The translations under genes and the position numbers were made by a program. Below are positions 1-7,094 of a stretch of DNA of 64,000 nt, piece after piece. Within the stretch, counting starts at the first letter, position 1; each line of letters opens with the position of its first letter. A model generated the notes under the pieces. The model searched no databases. It saw only the letters and a program-made list of their open reading frames with translations, and was not told the origin of the DNA. The stretch lies in contig NZ_JALJZT010000002.1 in assembly GCF_024171405.1 (NCBI RefSeq), forward strand, positions 1,674,001 to 1,738,000, given 5' to 3'. This DNA comes from Qipengyuania citrea. GTDB lineage: Bacteria; Pseudomonadota; Alphaproteobacteria; Sphingomonadales; Sphingomonadaceae.

Positions 1-49
1 ACGGGGAACGAGATCAACCCGACTTGCCGATTTATGGCAGAGGATCATC

Positions 50-934
50 TCATGCCTGCCGTGCATATTCTTTTCCGCGCTGCGAAAGGTGAGTGTGCGC
101 TTCGCGCGCATCCAATTCCCGTGTACTGTTGCCGGCGCGGAGCAAGAAGCGCGCCACTCCATTGTCGAGAAAATAGATCGGTTCGAGGCTCTTTTGTGCG
201 ATCACGCGGCAAACAGTTCGGCCATCGAGATCGTGAAAGTAACAATGGATCAGGGCGCAGGCGTTACCGCCGAGTGCTGATCGTATCGCGTCCATCAGCA
301 CGCGCTCGAACCCGTCCTTATTGGGGTGCTTGAGAGTCTTCAGATCGGCCTCGATTCCTACGATGCCCCCGCTATCGTCGACGCCGATGAGCAGCGTGCC
401 GCCATCATTGTTGAGAAATCCGGCAATCGTTTTGAACACGACCTGTTGAAGGCTTCGATTTGCGCGCTGTTCACGCGTATCCCAACGCAGCGACGATTTG
501 AATTCCAGCTGTGCGCCCTCGCCTCGGGCGATGAGCAGCGGCAGCTCTTCGGCCAATTGATGCTCCAGAGAGCGGATTATCTGGCGATCTGCCATGAGCC
601 GCAGATGATAAAGACCAAACGTCAGGCCGATTGCGCCGCCGATCACCGCGAAAGCCAGGCTCATGGGCAGCATTTCGATTTCAAATGCCGCGCTCAGTCG
701 ATCGACCGCCGAGCCCAACTGCTCAGCAAATGGCACGCTCGCCGCTGCTGCCCCTCCAGACCCATAAACGAGCGCGGTGAGCGGATGAAGGATTAAGATG
801 CCCAGCACTGGCCCGATAACCGTATGCAGGAACAATTCCCTCTTTTTGCTGAAAGACGAACCGGAAAAGGGTAAGCTGTGCATTGTCATAGGCTTTGCGA
901 CCTGTGCGGAATTCGCGGCAGCGGATAAATCCAC
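50..934 (-). CDS. Membrane-anchored AlbA_2 (Schlafen-like) domain protein
   Basis: A 294-residue protein read from a GTG start; an ATG at 889 is an alternative start. Two hydrophobic segments (about residues 37-58 and 92-115) precede a cytoplasmic AlbA_2/Schlafen-type domain at about 140-260, recognised from LEFKSSLRWD and the GGTLLIGVDDSGGIVGIE stretch. AlbA_2 domains are found in putative DNA- or RNA-binding regulators and in some defence proteins. Membrane tethering is less usual for the family. The gene lies 12 bp downstream of the DUF5676 gene on the same strand, so the two probably share the CsoR-type operator at 1235-1256. The domain call is firm; the function is unknown. Confidence 0.75.
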   Translation of the reverse strand: MDLSAAANSAQVAKPMTMHSLPFSGSSFSKKRELFLHTVIGPVLGILILHPLTALVYGSGGAAAASVPFAEQLGSAVDRLSAAFEIEMLPMSLAFAVIGGAIGLTFGLYHLRLMADRQIIRSLEHQLAEELPLLIARGEGAQLEFKSSLRWDTREQRANRSLQQVVFKTIAGFLNNDGGTLLIGVDDSGGIVGIEADLKTLKHPNKDGFERVLMDAIRSALGGNACALIHCYFHDLDGRTVCRVIAQKSLEPIYFLDNGVARFLLRAGNSTRELDAREAHTHLSQRGKEYARQA

Positions 935-946
935 ATTGCCGGTTCT

Positions 947-1219
947 TCACCCGATCCTTTTTCTGAAATAGCGGACGAGCGGGACCCCTAGGATCGCGAT
1001 ATACCAGCCATAGAGAAAGCTGCCGATAGCCCCGGCGAAGAAGCCAGGCCATGTCAACCAATCGAAGCCTGGCAGCAAAGGCGCCCATGCTTCATGCATA
1101 TGGAAAGTATCGGGCGCGATCAGGCCAAAGGCCACGCAGAGCAGATAGGTAATCAGCAGTAAGACGCTGAAAGCCCAGCCCCAGGCAAGGATTGAACCTT
1201 TCGTCGTCGCATTGGTCAT
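947..1219 (-). CDS. DUF5676-like small membrane protein
   Basis: A 90-residue integral membrane protein with two hydrophobic segments (about 9-31 and 53-80) joined by a loop containing His, Met and Trp residues (DTFHMHEAW). It resembles the DUF5676 family of small membrane proteins, often seen beside copper genes. The ATG at 1219 lies just 15 bp from a CsoR-type operator, on the side away from the csoR gene, so it is probably the first gene of a copper-derepressed operon with the AlbA_2 gene. No catalytic motif is visible. A role in metal handling is inferred from context only. Confidence 0.65.
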   Translation of the reverse strand: MTNATTKGSILAWGWAFSVLLLITYLLCVAFGLIAPDTFHMHEAWAPLLPGFDWLTWPGFFAGAIGSFLYGWYIAILGVPLVRYFRKRIG

Positions 1220-1234
1220 CTTTGTCTCCGTCGT

Positions 1235-1256
1235 ATACTATAGGGGGGTATAGTGT
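1235..1256. promoter_or_regulatory. CsoR-type palindromic operator
   Basis: Half-sites ATACTATA (1235-1242) and TATAGTGT (1249-1256) surround a run of six G (1243-1248). The halves are complementary at 7 of 8 positions. G-tract centred palindromes flanked by A/T-rich arms are typical of CsoR/RcnR-family operators. The site lies between the divergent csoR and DUF5676 genes, so it could control both. Confidence 0.7.
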
Positions 1257-1323
1257 ATTGCGAACTGCTTTGCAACTGTGTCAAAAGCAGTCAGGAATGA
1301 ACTCGGCGTCTGGAGAGAACGGC

Positions 1324-1608
1324 ATGAGCGATGATCAAAACCCCAAGTTTCGTGATGTCTTGACCCGAATGCGCAAGATCGAGGGGCAGGCGCGAGGAAT
1401 ATCGAGAATGATGGAAGAAGAGCGCTATTGCGTCGATATCCTGCAGCAGATCCTCGCGCTCGAAGCCGCCGCGCGCGCCGCCAGGACCAAAGTACTCGAC
1501 ATCCATACCAAGCACTGCATCGAACAGGCGCTCTCATCGAACAACAAGGCCGATCAATCGGAGAAGATCGCCGAACTTCTCACTCTCATCGAGCGCATGG
1601 CCCGTTAG
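1324..1608 (+). CDS. csoR: CsoR-family Cu(I)-responsive repressor
   Basis: A 94-residue all-helical DUF156 repressor. The start is placed at ATG 1324, with GGAGAG at 1312-1317, because the protein then aligns with characterised CsoR. Cys36, His61 and Cys65 fall at the positions of the Cu(I) ligands of Mycobacterium tuberculosis CsoR, and the second-shell Tyr35 is also present. This Cys-His-Cys set, rather than the His-Cys-His-His set of RcnR, argues for copper sensing. Copper binding should release the repressor from the G-tract palindrome 70-90 bp upstream. The gene is divergent from the DUF5676-AlbA_2 operon and is followed by a strong hairpin. Confidence 0.9.
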   Translation: MSDDQNPKFRDVLTRMRKIEGQARGISRMMEEERYCVDILQQILALEAAARAARTKVLDIHTKHCIEQALSSNNKADQSEKIAELLTLIERMAR

Positions 1609-1610
1609 AC

Positions 1611-1644
1611 CGTCTGGAGCCGATTGAATTGTCGGCTCCAGACG
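1611..1644. terminator. Perfect 13-bp hairpin between convergent genes
   Basis: The arm at 1611-1623 (CGTCTGGAGCCGA) is perfectly complementary to 1632-1644, with an 8-base loop. It begins 2 bp after the csoR stop and ends 11 bp before the stop of the convergent Met/His-rich gene, so it probably ends transcription from both sides. No long T-run follows, so termination is inferred from position and stem strength. Confidence 0.65.
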
Positions 1645-1655
1645 CCAAAGGCTGG

Positions 1656-1937
1656 TCAGTCGTGCTTGTGTTCGGTCTGCGGCTTTTCAGCCTCGGCGGC
1701 CTTTTTCTTGCCATGGCCGGACTGGCCATGGTCCATTTTCGAATGGTCCATCTTGGAATGGTCCATCATCTGGCATGACATTTTTCCGTCCTTGTCCTTC
1801 TTCATCATACCCTGCATTTTCTTGCCATCGTGCATCATCTCGCACATTTTGGGCTTTTCAGAAGGGGCCTCCTGAGCAAGGACCGGGCTTGCCGAGAAAG
1901 CAAGCGCGCCAGCGACGGTGAGGATCATTTTCATCAT
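1656..1937 (-). CDS. Exported Met/His-rich putative copper-binding protein
   Basis: A 93-residue protein with a clear signal peptide ending near SPVLAQ (about residue 22). The mature part is very rich in Met, His and Lys, with MMHDGKKMQGMMKKDK and tandem MDHSKM units followed by MDHG and a His tail. Such sequences bind Cu(I)/Cu(II) in periplasmic chaperones, so a copper buffering role is likely but inferred. There is no recognisable fold. It is the last of four minus-strand genes (DUF2231, methyltransferase, DUF411, this gene) that appear to start at the sigma-type promoter near 3808-3837. Confidence 0.75.
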   Translation of the reverse strand: MMKMILTVAGALAFSASPVLAQEAPSEKPKMCEMMHDGKKMQGMMKKDKDGKMSCQMMDHSKMDHSKMDHGQSGHGKKKAAEAEKPQTEHKHD

Positions 1938-1972
1938 TATTCTCCAAAAGTTGGGGGCGTTTTCTTGCCCGT

Positions 1973-2440
1973 TCAGGGGTAACTTGCGAAAACCGTACGG
2001 CCGCCGGGCCCAAAGGCGATGACGTCATAGGGTTGCACACGGTTCTCGTATTCCATGCCAGGTGAGCCCAGCGGCATGCCGGGAACGGCAAGTCCGGAAA
2101 CGCCTGCCGGGCGCTCGCGCAGCAATTTTGAGATTGCTTCTGCCGGGACGTGACCTTCGATGACATATCCCTCGACCACCATCGTATGGCACGACCACAG
2201 ATCGGAAGGTACGCCCTTGCCGGCTTTCACCGAACCCATGTCAGTGGTGTCGACAGTCGCAACCTCGGCGTCCATGCCGTTCTCGAAATGGTTGGCCCAT
2301 TTGAGGCAGCAGCCGCAGCCGGGATCGCGATACATCGTGTAGGTGGCCGCCTGGGCAACGTTCGAACAGGCGGCAATTACCAGGAGGGCTGTTGCGGCGA
2401 ACGAGTTGCGAAAGCGCTTTCGCGCAAACGTGCGGGTCAT
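1973..2440 (-). CDS. DUF411 (CopG-like) exported metal-resistance protein
   Basis: A 155-residue protein with an N-terminal export signal carrying a possible lipobox-like Cys (VIAACSNVAQA). It is followed by a DUF411 domain with the invariant DPGCGCC motif near residue 40 and the conserved SCHTMVVEGYVIEGHVP stretch. DUF411 proteins are periplasmic and recur in copper, silver and nickel resistance clusters; the Cys cluster and the Cys-His pair are presumed metal ligands. The ATG overlaps the stop of the upstream methyltransferase gene by four bases (ATGA), which implies translational coupling. Confidence 0.85.
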   Translation of the reverse strand: MTRTFARKRFRNSFAATALLVIAACSNVAQAATYTMYRDPGCGCCLKWANHFENGMDAEVATVDTTDMGSVKAGKGVPSDLWSCHTMVVEGYVIEGHVPAEAISKLLRERPAGVSGLAVPGMPLGSPGMEYENRVQPYDVIAFGPGGRTVFASYP

Positions 2441-3123
2441 GTATGGGGACCTTTCTTGTAGCCGTGCCAGAGCGATATCGCTCCGGTGGCGGTCGGGAAG
2501 ACGTGAAGCCTTTCGGCGTCGGTGAAAATTTCGGCAAGCTGCCGCTCCAGGATACCGTCGGCATTGGGCTGCGTGTCTTCGACACCGTCGAGCTGCTGCA
2601 CCGTGGCGCGGAAAAGCTTGCGCATAAGGGCGGAGTCCTGAGCCATATAGTCGGCAATCAGCACCATGCCTCCGGGCTGGAGCAGATCGTGCATCTGCTC
2701 CAGGATTGCCCGCCTTTCACCCAGCGGAACCTGATGAAAGACGAGGCTGCTGACGATCTTGTTTGGCTGCCATCGCGCGGTCAGGTCGAGGGTATCGAGA
2801 AAGCCATTGTGCCAACGGATCAGATCCGCCCCGGCGCCAAACTTGCGACGCGCGATGGCCAGTGCTGCCGGATCGGGCTCAACGCCGGCGAGACCCGCCT
2901 GCGGACAGCTGATCATGAGATCGCGAAGCAAGGTGCCGGTTCCGCACCCAACATCGATAAGATGATCGCCGGGCGCAAGATTGGCGGCGCGGACAACCGC
3001 GCGCCGCCATGTCCGCTCACGCGTAAACAAGGCGATGGTGAGGTCATAGACCGGGGTCAGCCAGGCTTTGCCAAGGGCTGGCGTGAAGGCTCGGTCGCCT
3101 TGAGGAGCGGCTACCCGTCCCAC
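2437..3123 (-). CDS. Class I SAM-dependent methyltransferase of the copper operon
   Basis: A 228-residue methyltransferase from a GTG start. The SAM-binding motif I (LIDVGCGTGTLLRDL) lies near residues 54-68, with motif II (LAGVEPDP) and a post-motif QMHDLLQPGGMVLIAD typical of Rossmann-fold methyltransferases. The substrate cannot be read from the sequence. Related genes often sit beside DUF2231 or copper genes in alphaproteobacteria. The gene starts directly after the DUF2231 stop and overlaps DUF411 by four bases, so it is the second gene of a tight operon. Confidence 0.8.
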   Translation of the reverse strand: MGRVAAPQGDRAFTPALGKAWLTPVYDLTIALFTRERTWRRAVVRAANLAPGDHLIDVGCGTGTLLRDLMISCPQAGLAGVEPDPAALAIARRKFGAGADLIRWHNGFLDTLDLTARWQPNKIVSSLVFHQVPLGERRAILEQMHDLLQPGGMVLIADYMAQDSALMRKLFRATVQQLDGVEDTQPNADGILERQLAEIFTDAERLHVFPTATGAISLWHGYKKGPHT

Positions 3124-3798
3124 CTACATGATGCCCATATGATTGGGCCCGTGCACCATCTCCCCGCCGAAATAGCCTTGTACGATGAGCGCCGCAGCGA
3201 TCAGCGCCAGAAGCAAGCGCAGCGCGCCTCTCCCCTTTCCGCGCGCAGCAACCCACCAGGCGAGGAGGCTCAATATGGCAATCGTCGTGCCGTTCCAGCG
3301 GTGAATGGCGAGATTTTCCGACCGGTCCAGCAGTCGCCATCCACCCGCAAACCATCCGAGCAAAGCCGCAACGACCGCCCCGATCGCGCCGCCGGCTACG
3401 AGAAACCGGATCGTCGTCTCAAGCCCCAAGGTCGGGCGCACCATCAAGGCGAGTTCGGCGAGTGCGGCGACGAGGAGAAGCGCAATCGGGAAATGCGCCG
3501 CGACCGGATGAAGGCGCGACAGAAGGTCCTCTGCCGAGGTCAGGCGGTTTTCCGTGATTTTCTGCTGCATCATGTCTTCAGGCGACATGGACTGCTGCGC
3601 GTTCGGCCTGTCCATCTCTTCCCCGGGCGGCGCAAGCTCGCCGGCATGGGCGTCGTCCGGCATGGCCATACCCTCCTCCATCGCCAGCATTTCAGCGTCG
3701 GACATATTGTCCTGATGCCCTTCATGCGCGTGCAAGGGTGCCGAAAGCAGAAAGGCTGCGAAGAGGGCGGCGAGGCCAAGGCGGGTGAATATGCTCAT
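3124..3798 (-). CDS. DUF2231-like membrane protein with exported Met/His/acidic head
   Basis: A 224-residue protein taken from ATG 3798. A signal sequence ends near LHAHEGH. A soluble Met/Asp/Glu-rich stretch follows (MSDAEMLAMEEGMAMPDD), then a DUF2231-like membrane domain with HPVAAHFPIALLL and four hydrophobic helices, ending in a His/Met segment (EMVHGPNHMGIM). The HP-x-H-F-P motif is shared with DUF2231 proteins. The reading frame extends upstream to 3834, but that start would lie above the predicted promoter. The expected transcript would begin within a few bases of ATG 3798, so the message may be almost leaderless. It heads the four-gene operon. Confidence 0.75.
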   Translation of the reverse strand: MSIFTRLGLAALFAAFLLSAPLHAHEGHQDNMSDAEMLAMEEGMAMPDDAHAGELAPPGEEMDRPNAQQSMSPEDMMQQKITENRLTSAEDLLSRLHPVAAHFPIALLLVAALAELALMVRPTLGLETTIRFLVAGGAIGAVVAALLGWFAGGWRLLDRSENLAIHRWNGTTIAILSLLAWWVAARGKGRGALRLLLALIAAALIVQGYFGGEMVHGPNHMGIM

Positions 3799-3807
3799 AT
3801 GCCTTGA

Positions 3808-3837
3808 TACGCGCGAGAATATCATACCCCTCAAATA
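3808..3837 (-). promoter_or_regulatory. Predicted ECF-sigma promoter for the DUF2231 operon
   Basis: Read on the minus strand, TATTTGAGGG (3837-3828), a 16-base spacer and CGTA (3811-3808) match the spacing of the two plus-strand copies at 3840-3869 and 5193-5222. The -35-like block abuts that of the divergent copy, which creates the palindrome at 3828-3849. Confidence 0.65.
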
Positions 3838-3839
3838 TT

Positions 3840-3869
3840 TTTTTGAGGGCTTCGGCGGGCTGTGGCGTA
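3840..3869 (+). promoter_or_regulatory. Predicted ECF-sigma promoter for the cnrYXH-like operon
   Basis: TTTTTGAGGG (3840-3849), 16 bases, then CGTA (3866-3869), 28 bp before the anti-sigma ATG. Short CGTN -10 elements with a 16-17 base spacer are typical of ECF sigma promoters. The same arrangement ahead of copA suggests that the sigma factor encoded here drives its own operon. Confidence 0.7.
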
Positions 3870-3897
3870 AAGGAGTTACAATAGTTAGAGGTTGCCT

Positions 3898-4194
3898 ATG
3901 TCAGATTATCCTTCCCTCGATGCTTCGCTCAAACAGCTGGCCGCGCATGATATTGTGCATGACCCGTCAGACTTCATGGATGGTGTCTGGCAGCGCGCCG
4001 GACAGCTTGGCGAGGTTGCCGATCGCCGCCGGCGTGCCGCGCTCTTTTGCAGCCTGTTCGTCATCGGCCTTGGAGCAGGCTTCGGCACGACCATCATGCC
4101 CTACAATCAGGGCTCAACTGCGAGTTCCGCCTATAATGATTTTGCGTCGAACGAGCACCTTTCTCCCGCCGCTCTCCTGCATGTCGGGAGCTAG
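3898..4194 (+). CDS. CnrY-like single-pass anti-sigma factor (candidate)
   Basis: A 98-residue protein from ATG 3898, preceded by TAGAGG at 3886-3891. A hydrophilic N-terminal region of about 45 residues precedes one membrane segment (about 48-67, AALFCSLFVIGLGAGFG) and a short periplasmic tail. Sequence similarity alone is weak. Size, topology and position ahead of a CnrX-like sensor and an ECF sigma gene match Cupriavidus CnrY, whose cytosolic N-terminus holds CnrH inactive. Sequestration of the downstream sigma factor is therefore inferred. Only three bases separate it from the sensor gene. Confidence 0.65.
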   Translation: MSDYPSLDASLKQLAAHDIVHDPSDFMDGVWQRAGQLGEVADRRRRAALFCSLFVIGLGAGFGTTIMPYNQGSTASSAYNDFASNEHLSPAALLHVGS

Positions 4195-4197
4195 ACT

Positions 4198-4632
4198 TTG
4201 ACGAACGGACGCCTCCTGCTTGCCGTTCTTCTTGCCGGGCTCGCGGGATGTTTGGGGGCGATCGCGGCTGATCGCTGGCTCAGCCACGAAGACAATGGCA
4301 GCCTGCACCAGTTCGTGCACGAGGAACTGGTTTTGACCGAAGACCAGAACGCGCGCCTCGAGACCCTGGAAGCCCGCTTCGCCGTCGAGCGTGCTGAACT
4401 TGAGTCATCGCTGCGCGCGGCAAATGCGAGGCTCGCTCAGGCGATGGCCGACGAGCACGAATATGGCCCCGAAGTGAGCGCGGCGATTGACGATGTGCAT
4501 GGACGGATGGGCGAATTGCAGAAAGCCACGGTCCAACACGTCTTCGACATGCGCGAGATACTCGAGCCCGAGCAGCAGCGCCTGTTCGATCGGAAGGTCT
4601 CCGAGGCGCTCACCAGCAATTCGCGTAATTAG
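4198..4632 (+). CDS. CnrX-like periplasmic metal sensor
   Basis: A 144-residue protein from a TTG start, with an N-terminal membrane anchor (about 5-24) and a helical periplasmic domain of the heavy-metal-resistance/CpxP-like type. His37, His41, Glu58, His114 and Met118 reproduce the CnrX ligand set His42, His46, Glu63, His119 and Met123 with identical spacing (offset of 5 throughout), including HQFVH and HVFDM. CnrX binds Ni(II) or Co(II) and relays the signal to CnrY. Here the controlled genes look copper-related, so the cognate metal is uncertain. The gene is tightly packed between the anti-sigma and sigma genes. Confidence 0.85.
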   Translation: MTNGRLLLAVLLAGLAGCLGAIAADRWLSHEDNGSLHQFVHEELVLTEDQNARLETLEARFAVERAELESSLRAANARLAQAMADEHEYGPEVSAAIDDVHGRMGELQKATVQHVFDMREILEPEQQRLFDRKVSEALTSNSRN

Positions 4633-4638
4633 GCTTCC

Positions 4639-5199
4639 GTGACGCAGGCGCAAAGCCGGTCCGAGACCGCCCTGGTCGAAGATGCCCGCAGGGGCAGCAA
4701 GGCAGCATATGGGACGCTGGTCGAACCCCATATAGCGCGGCTTATTGCTTTGGCGACACGCATGCTTGCGTCTCCGCATCAGGCCGAAGACGCTGTTCAG
4801 GACGGGCTTGCTTCGGTCTGGGTCGCCCGGCACCGCCTCGACCCGGACCGTCCTGTTGGCCCTTTTTTGACGACAGTCGTGCTCAACAAATGCCGCGACA
4901 GGCTGCGCAAACGCAAAACGGCGCGCTTTTTCGGATTGGGCGCGGAATCTGAAACACTGGCGATTGTTGACGACAGCCCCGATCCGCAAGAGATCGCGAT
5001 GCAGCGCCAGGAATTGCGAATGCTCCTGGAGCAAATCGAGCGTCTTCCGATCCGTCTTCGCGAAGCGCTCATATTGGTCAGTATCGACGGACGCAGCCAG
5101 GCGGAAGCCGCCGAACTTCTCGGCGTGTCGGAAAAGGCAATCGAGACCCGCATCTATCGTGCCCGGCAAAAATTGCGCGACCGCCTGGAAAATTTTTGA
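4639..5199 (+). CDS. ECF-type RNA polymerase sigma factor (CnrH-like)
   Basis: A 186-residue sigma factor from a GTG start. Region 2 includes the core- and -10-contacting segment near residues 30-95 (QAEDAVQDGLASVWVARHRL), and region 4 has a C-terminal helix-turn-helix (AEAAELLGVSEKAIETRIY, about 153-171). Lengths of 98, 144 and 186 residues for this three-gene unit parallel CnrY, CnrX and CnrH. Its target promoters are probably the three TTTGAGGG-N16-CGTA sites nearby. The last of these begins over its own stop codon, which places copA under direct sigma control rather than simple read-through. Confidence 0.88.
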   Translation: MTQAQSRSETALVEDARRGSKAAYGTLVEPHIARLIALATRMLASPHQAEDAVQDGLASVWVARHRLDPDRPVGPFLTTVVLNKCRDRLRKRKTARFFGLGAESETLAIVDDSPDPQEIAMQRQELRMLLEQIERLPIRLREALILVSIDGRSQAEAAELLGVSEKAIETRIYRARQKLRDRLENF

Positions 5200-5222
5200 G
5201 GGGTAGAACCGGGCCCTTCGTA
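5193..5222 (+). promoter_or_regulatory. Predicted ECF-sigma promoter for copA
   Basis: TTTTTGAGGG (5193-5202), 16 bases, then CGTA (5219-5222), 33 bp before the copA ATG. The first ten bases are identical to 3840-3849. The -35 block spans the TGA stop of the sigma gene. Confidence 0.7.
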
Positions 5223-5255
5223 GTTGAGGGTGTATCGTTCATACAGGAGCTTTCG

Positions 5256-7094
5256 ATGGTCGCGATCAATCGCCGTAAATTTCTGGGGTCTAGCGCAAGC
5301 GGGGTCGGAATGCTTGGCCTTGCCGGTGCAATGCCCGCGTGGGCACGCGGAGGTCTCGATGGCACGATCGCGCGCCGCGGGAGCGACGTTCTGTCCGGCG
5401 AACATCTTACAATGAGCGTCGCCGACACGACCTTCACCACTGGCTCTCGCCGCGGGCCGGGTGTTGCCGTGAATGGCACCATCCCAGGACCCTTGGTGCG
5501 CCTCAAGGAAGGCCAGAACCTGACGGTCGATCTCCTCAATCGGAGTTCGCATGGCACTTCCATTCACTGGCACGGATTGCTCGTACCCTTCCTTATGGAC
5601 GGTGTACCCGGGGTGAGCATGGCGGCTGTTGAGCCGGGCGATACCTATCGTTACCAGTTTCCCATCCGCCAGTCGGGCACCTATTGGTGGCACGCGCATA
5701 CGCTGCAGGAGCCGCTTGGCCATTACGGCCCCCTGATCGTCGACCCGATCGAGCCCGAACCATATGAATACGACCGCGACTATGTTGTCATGCTGTCCGA
5801 CTGGTCGACCATGAGTCCCTATTCGATCATGAAGAAACTCAAGGTCGCCGAGGGCTACTTCAACTATGGCAAAACCACCTGGACCGACGACTACGACATG
5901 AGCGGCGAAGAGCGCCGAATGTGGGCGCGCATGCGGATGATGCCGACCGACATCTCCGACGTGAGCGGCGCGACCTACACCTTCCTCATCAATGGTCACG
6001 GGCCGGAAGACGATCTCGAATACCTTTTCCAGCCGGGAGAGAGGGTCCGCCTGCGCTTTATCAACGGCGCCGCGATGACCTATTTCAATATCCGCATCCC
6101 TGGCCTGCCGATGACCGTGGTTCAGGCCGATGGCCAAAACGTACAGCCGGTCGAGACCGACGAGTTCCAGATCGGTGTTGCTGAAACCTACGACGTGATC
6201 GTCGAGCCGCGCGGCGAGGCCTATTCGCTCGTCGCCGAGGCGATTGATCGCTCGGGCATGGGCGTGGCGACACTTGCCAGTCGCCCCGGCGCCCGGACCA
6301 GCGTCCCGCCTCTGCGCAAACCGCCGCTTCTCACCATGACCGATATGGGCATGGCCGGGCACGGCGATAGCGCAGGCGCTGCTGGAGAGGGGCATGCGGG
6401 GCACGGTGCAGCTTCGGCCGGTGCCGCGGCGGGCATGGATCAATGCGCGGGCAGCATGACCGGAATGGATCATGGTTCCAGCGGCGACGCAGAAATGGCT
6501 GGCATGGCGGGGATGGCCGGAATGTCGGGCATGAACATGCGCGACACATCACTGCTTCCACCCAATGTGAAAGTTGGTCCAGGGATCGACTCGGTTGCCA
6601 TGAACCCTATCGACCGGATGGATTTTCCTGGCCTCGGGCTCGACGATGTGAGCCACCGCGTGCTCAACTACAACCAGCTCGTCGCCGCAAAGCCCAATAC
6701 CGACAACCGGCGTCCGAGCCGGCTCAAGACGATCCATCTTACCGGCAACATGGAGCGGTATATGTGGTCGTTCGATGGGAAGAAGTTCGACGAGATCACC
6801 GAGCCGATTCAATTTGCTTATAACGAGCGCGTGCGCGTCAAGCTGATCAACAACACCATGATGGCGCATCCGATCCATTTGCACGGACACTTCTTCGAAC
6901 TCGTGAACGGGGCTCCGGCCGACCGTCAGCCGCTCAAACATACGCTGACGGTCCAGCCAGGCGGCAGCGCGCAATTTGACCTCACCGCCAATGAACGGGG
7001 CGACTGGGCCTTTCACTGTCACCTCTTTTACCACATGCATAACGGAATGTTTCAGGTGGTGACTGTCCGACCGCTCGAGGGAGGAGAAGGCTAA
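5256..7094 (+). CDS. copA: CopA-type periplasmic multicopper oxidase
   Basis: A 612-residue multicopper oxidase from ATG 5256 with CAGGAGC upstream. A Tat signal (NRRKFLGSS) starts the protein. Three cupredoxin domains carry the copper motifs HWHG (His104, His106), WWHAH (His146, His148), HPIHLHGH (from 538) and HCHLFYHMH (from 587). A Met/His/Gly-rich insert at about 364-430 (GMAGHGDS, GMDHGSS, MAGMAGMAGMSGMNM) matches the Met-rich region of Pseudomonas/Xanthomonas CopA. The enzyme oxidises Cu(I) in the periplasm and binds copper. It is the first gene of copA-copB-NTF2-PepSY; copB begins at its TAATG junction. Confidence 0.95.
   Translation: MVAINRRKFLGSSASGVGMLGLAGAMPAWARGGLDGTIARRGSDVLSGEHLTMSVADTTFTTGSRRGPGVAVNGTIPGPLVRLKEGQNLTVDLLNRSSHGTSIHWHGLLVPFLMDGVPGVSMAAVEPGDTYRYQFPIRQSGTYWWHAHTLQEPLGHYGPLIVDPIEPEPYEYDRDYVVMLSDWSTMSPYSIMKKLKVAEGYFNYGKTTWTDDYDMSGEERRMWARMRMMPTDISDVSGATYTFLINGHGPEDDLEYLFQPGERVRLRFINGAAMTYFNIRIPGLPMTVVQADGQNVQPVETDEFQIGVAETYDVIVEPRGEAYSLVAEAIDRSGMGVATLASRPGARTSVPPLRKPPLLTMTDMGMAGHGDSAGAAGEGHAGHGAASAGAAAGMDQCAGSMTGMDHGSSGDAEMAGMAGMAGMSGMNMRDTSLLPPNVKVGPGIDSVAMNPIDRMDFPGLGLDDVSHRVLNYNQLVAAKPNTDNRRPSRLKTIHLTGNMERYMWSFDGKKFDEITEPIQFAYNERVRVKLINNTMMAHPIHLHGHFFELVNGAPADRQPLKHTLTVQPGGSAQFDLTANERGDWAFHCHLFYHMHNGMFQVVTVRPLEGGEG

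Noticed and set aside
2392..3807. A 471-residue open frame on the plus strand
   Set aside because: It lies antisense to the DUF411, methyltransferase and DUF2231 genes, which have clear family motifs; it has none.
5154..6473. A 439-residue open frame on the minus strand
   Set aside because: Antisense to copA; Arg/His/Pro-rich composition typical of a GC-rich shadow frame.
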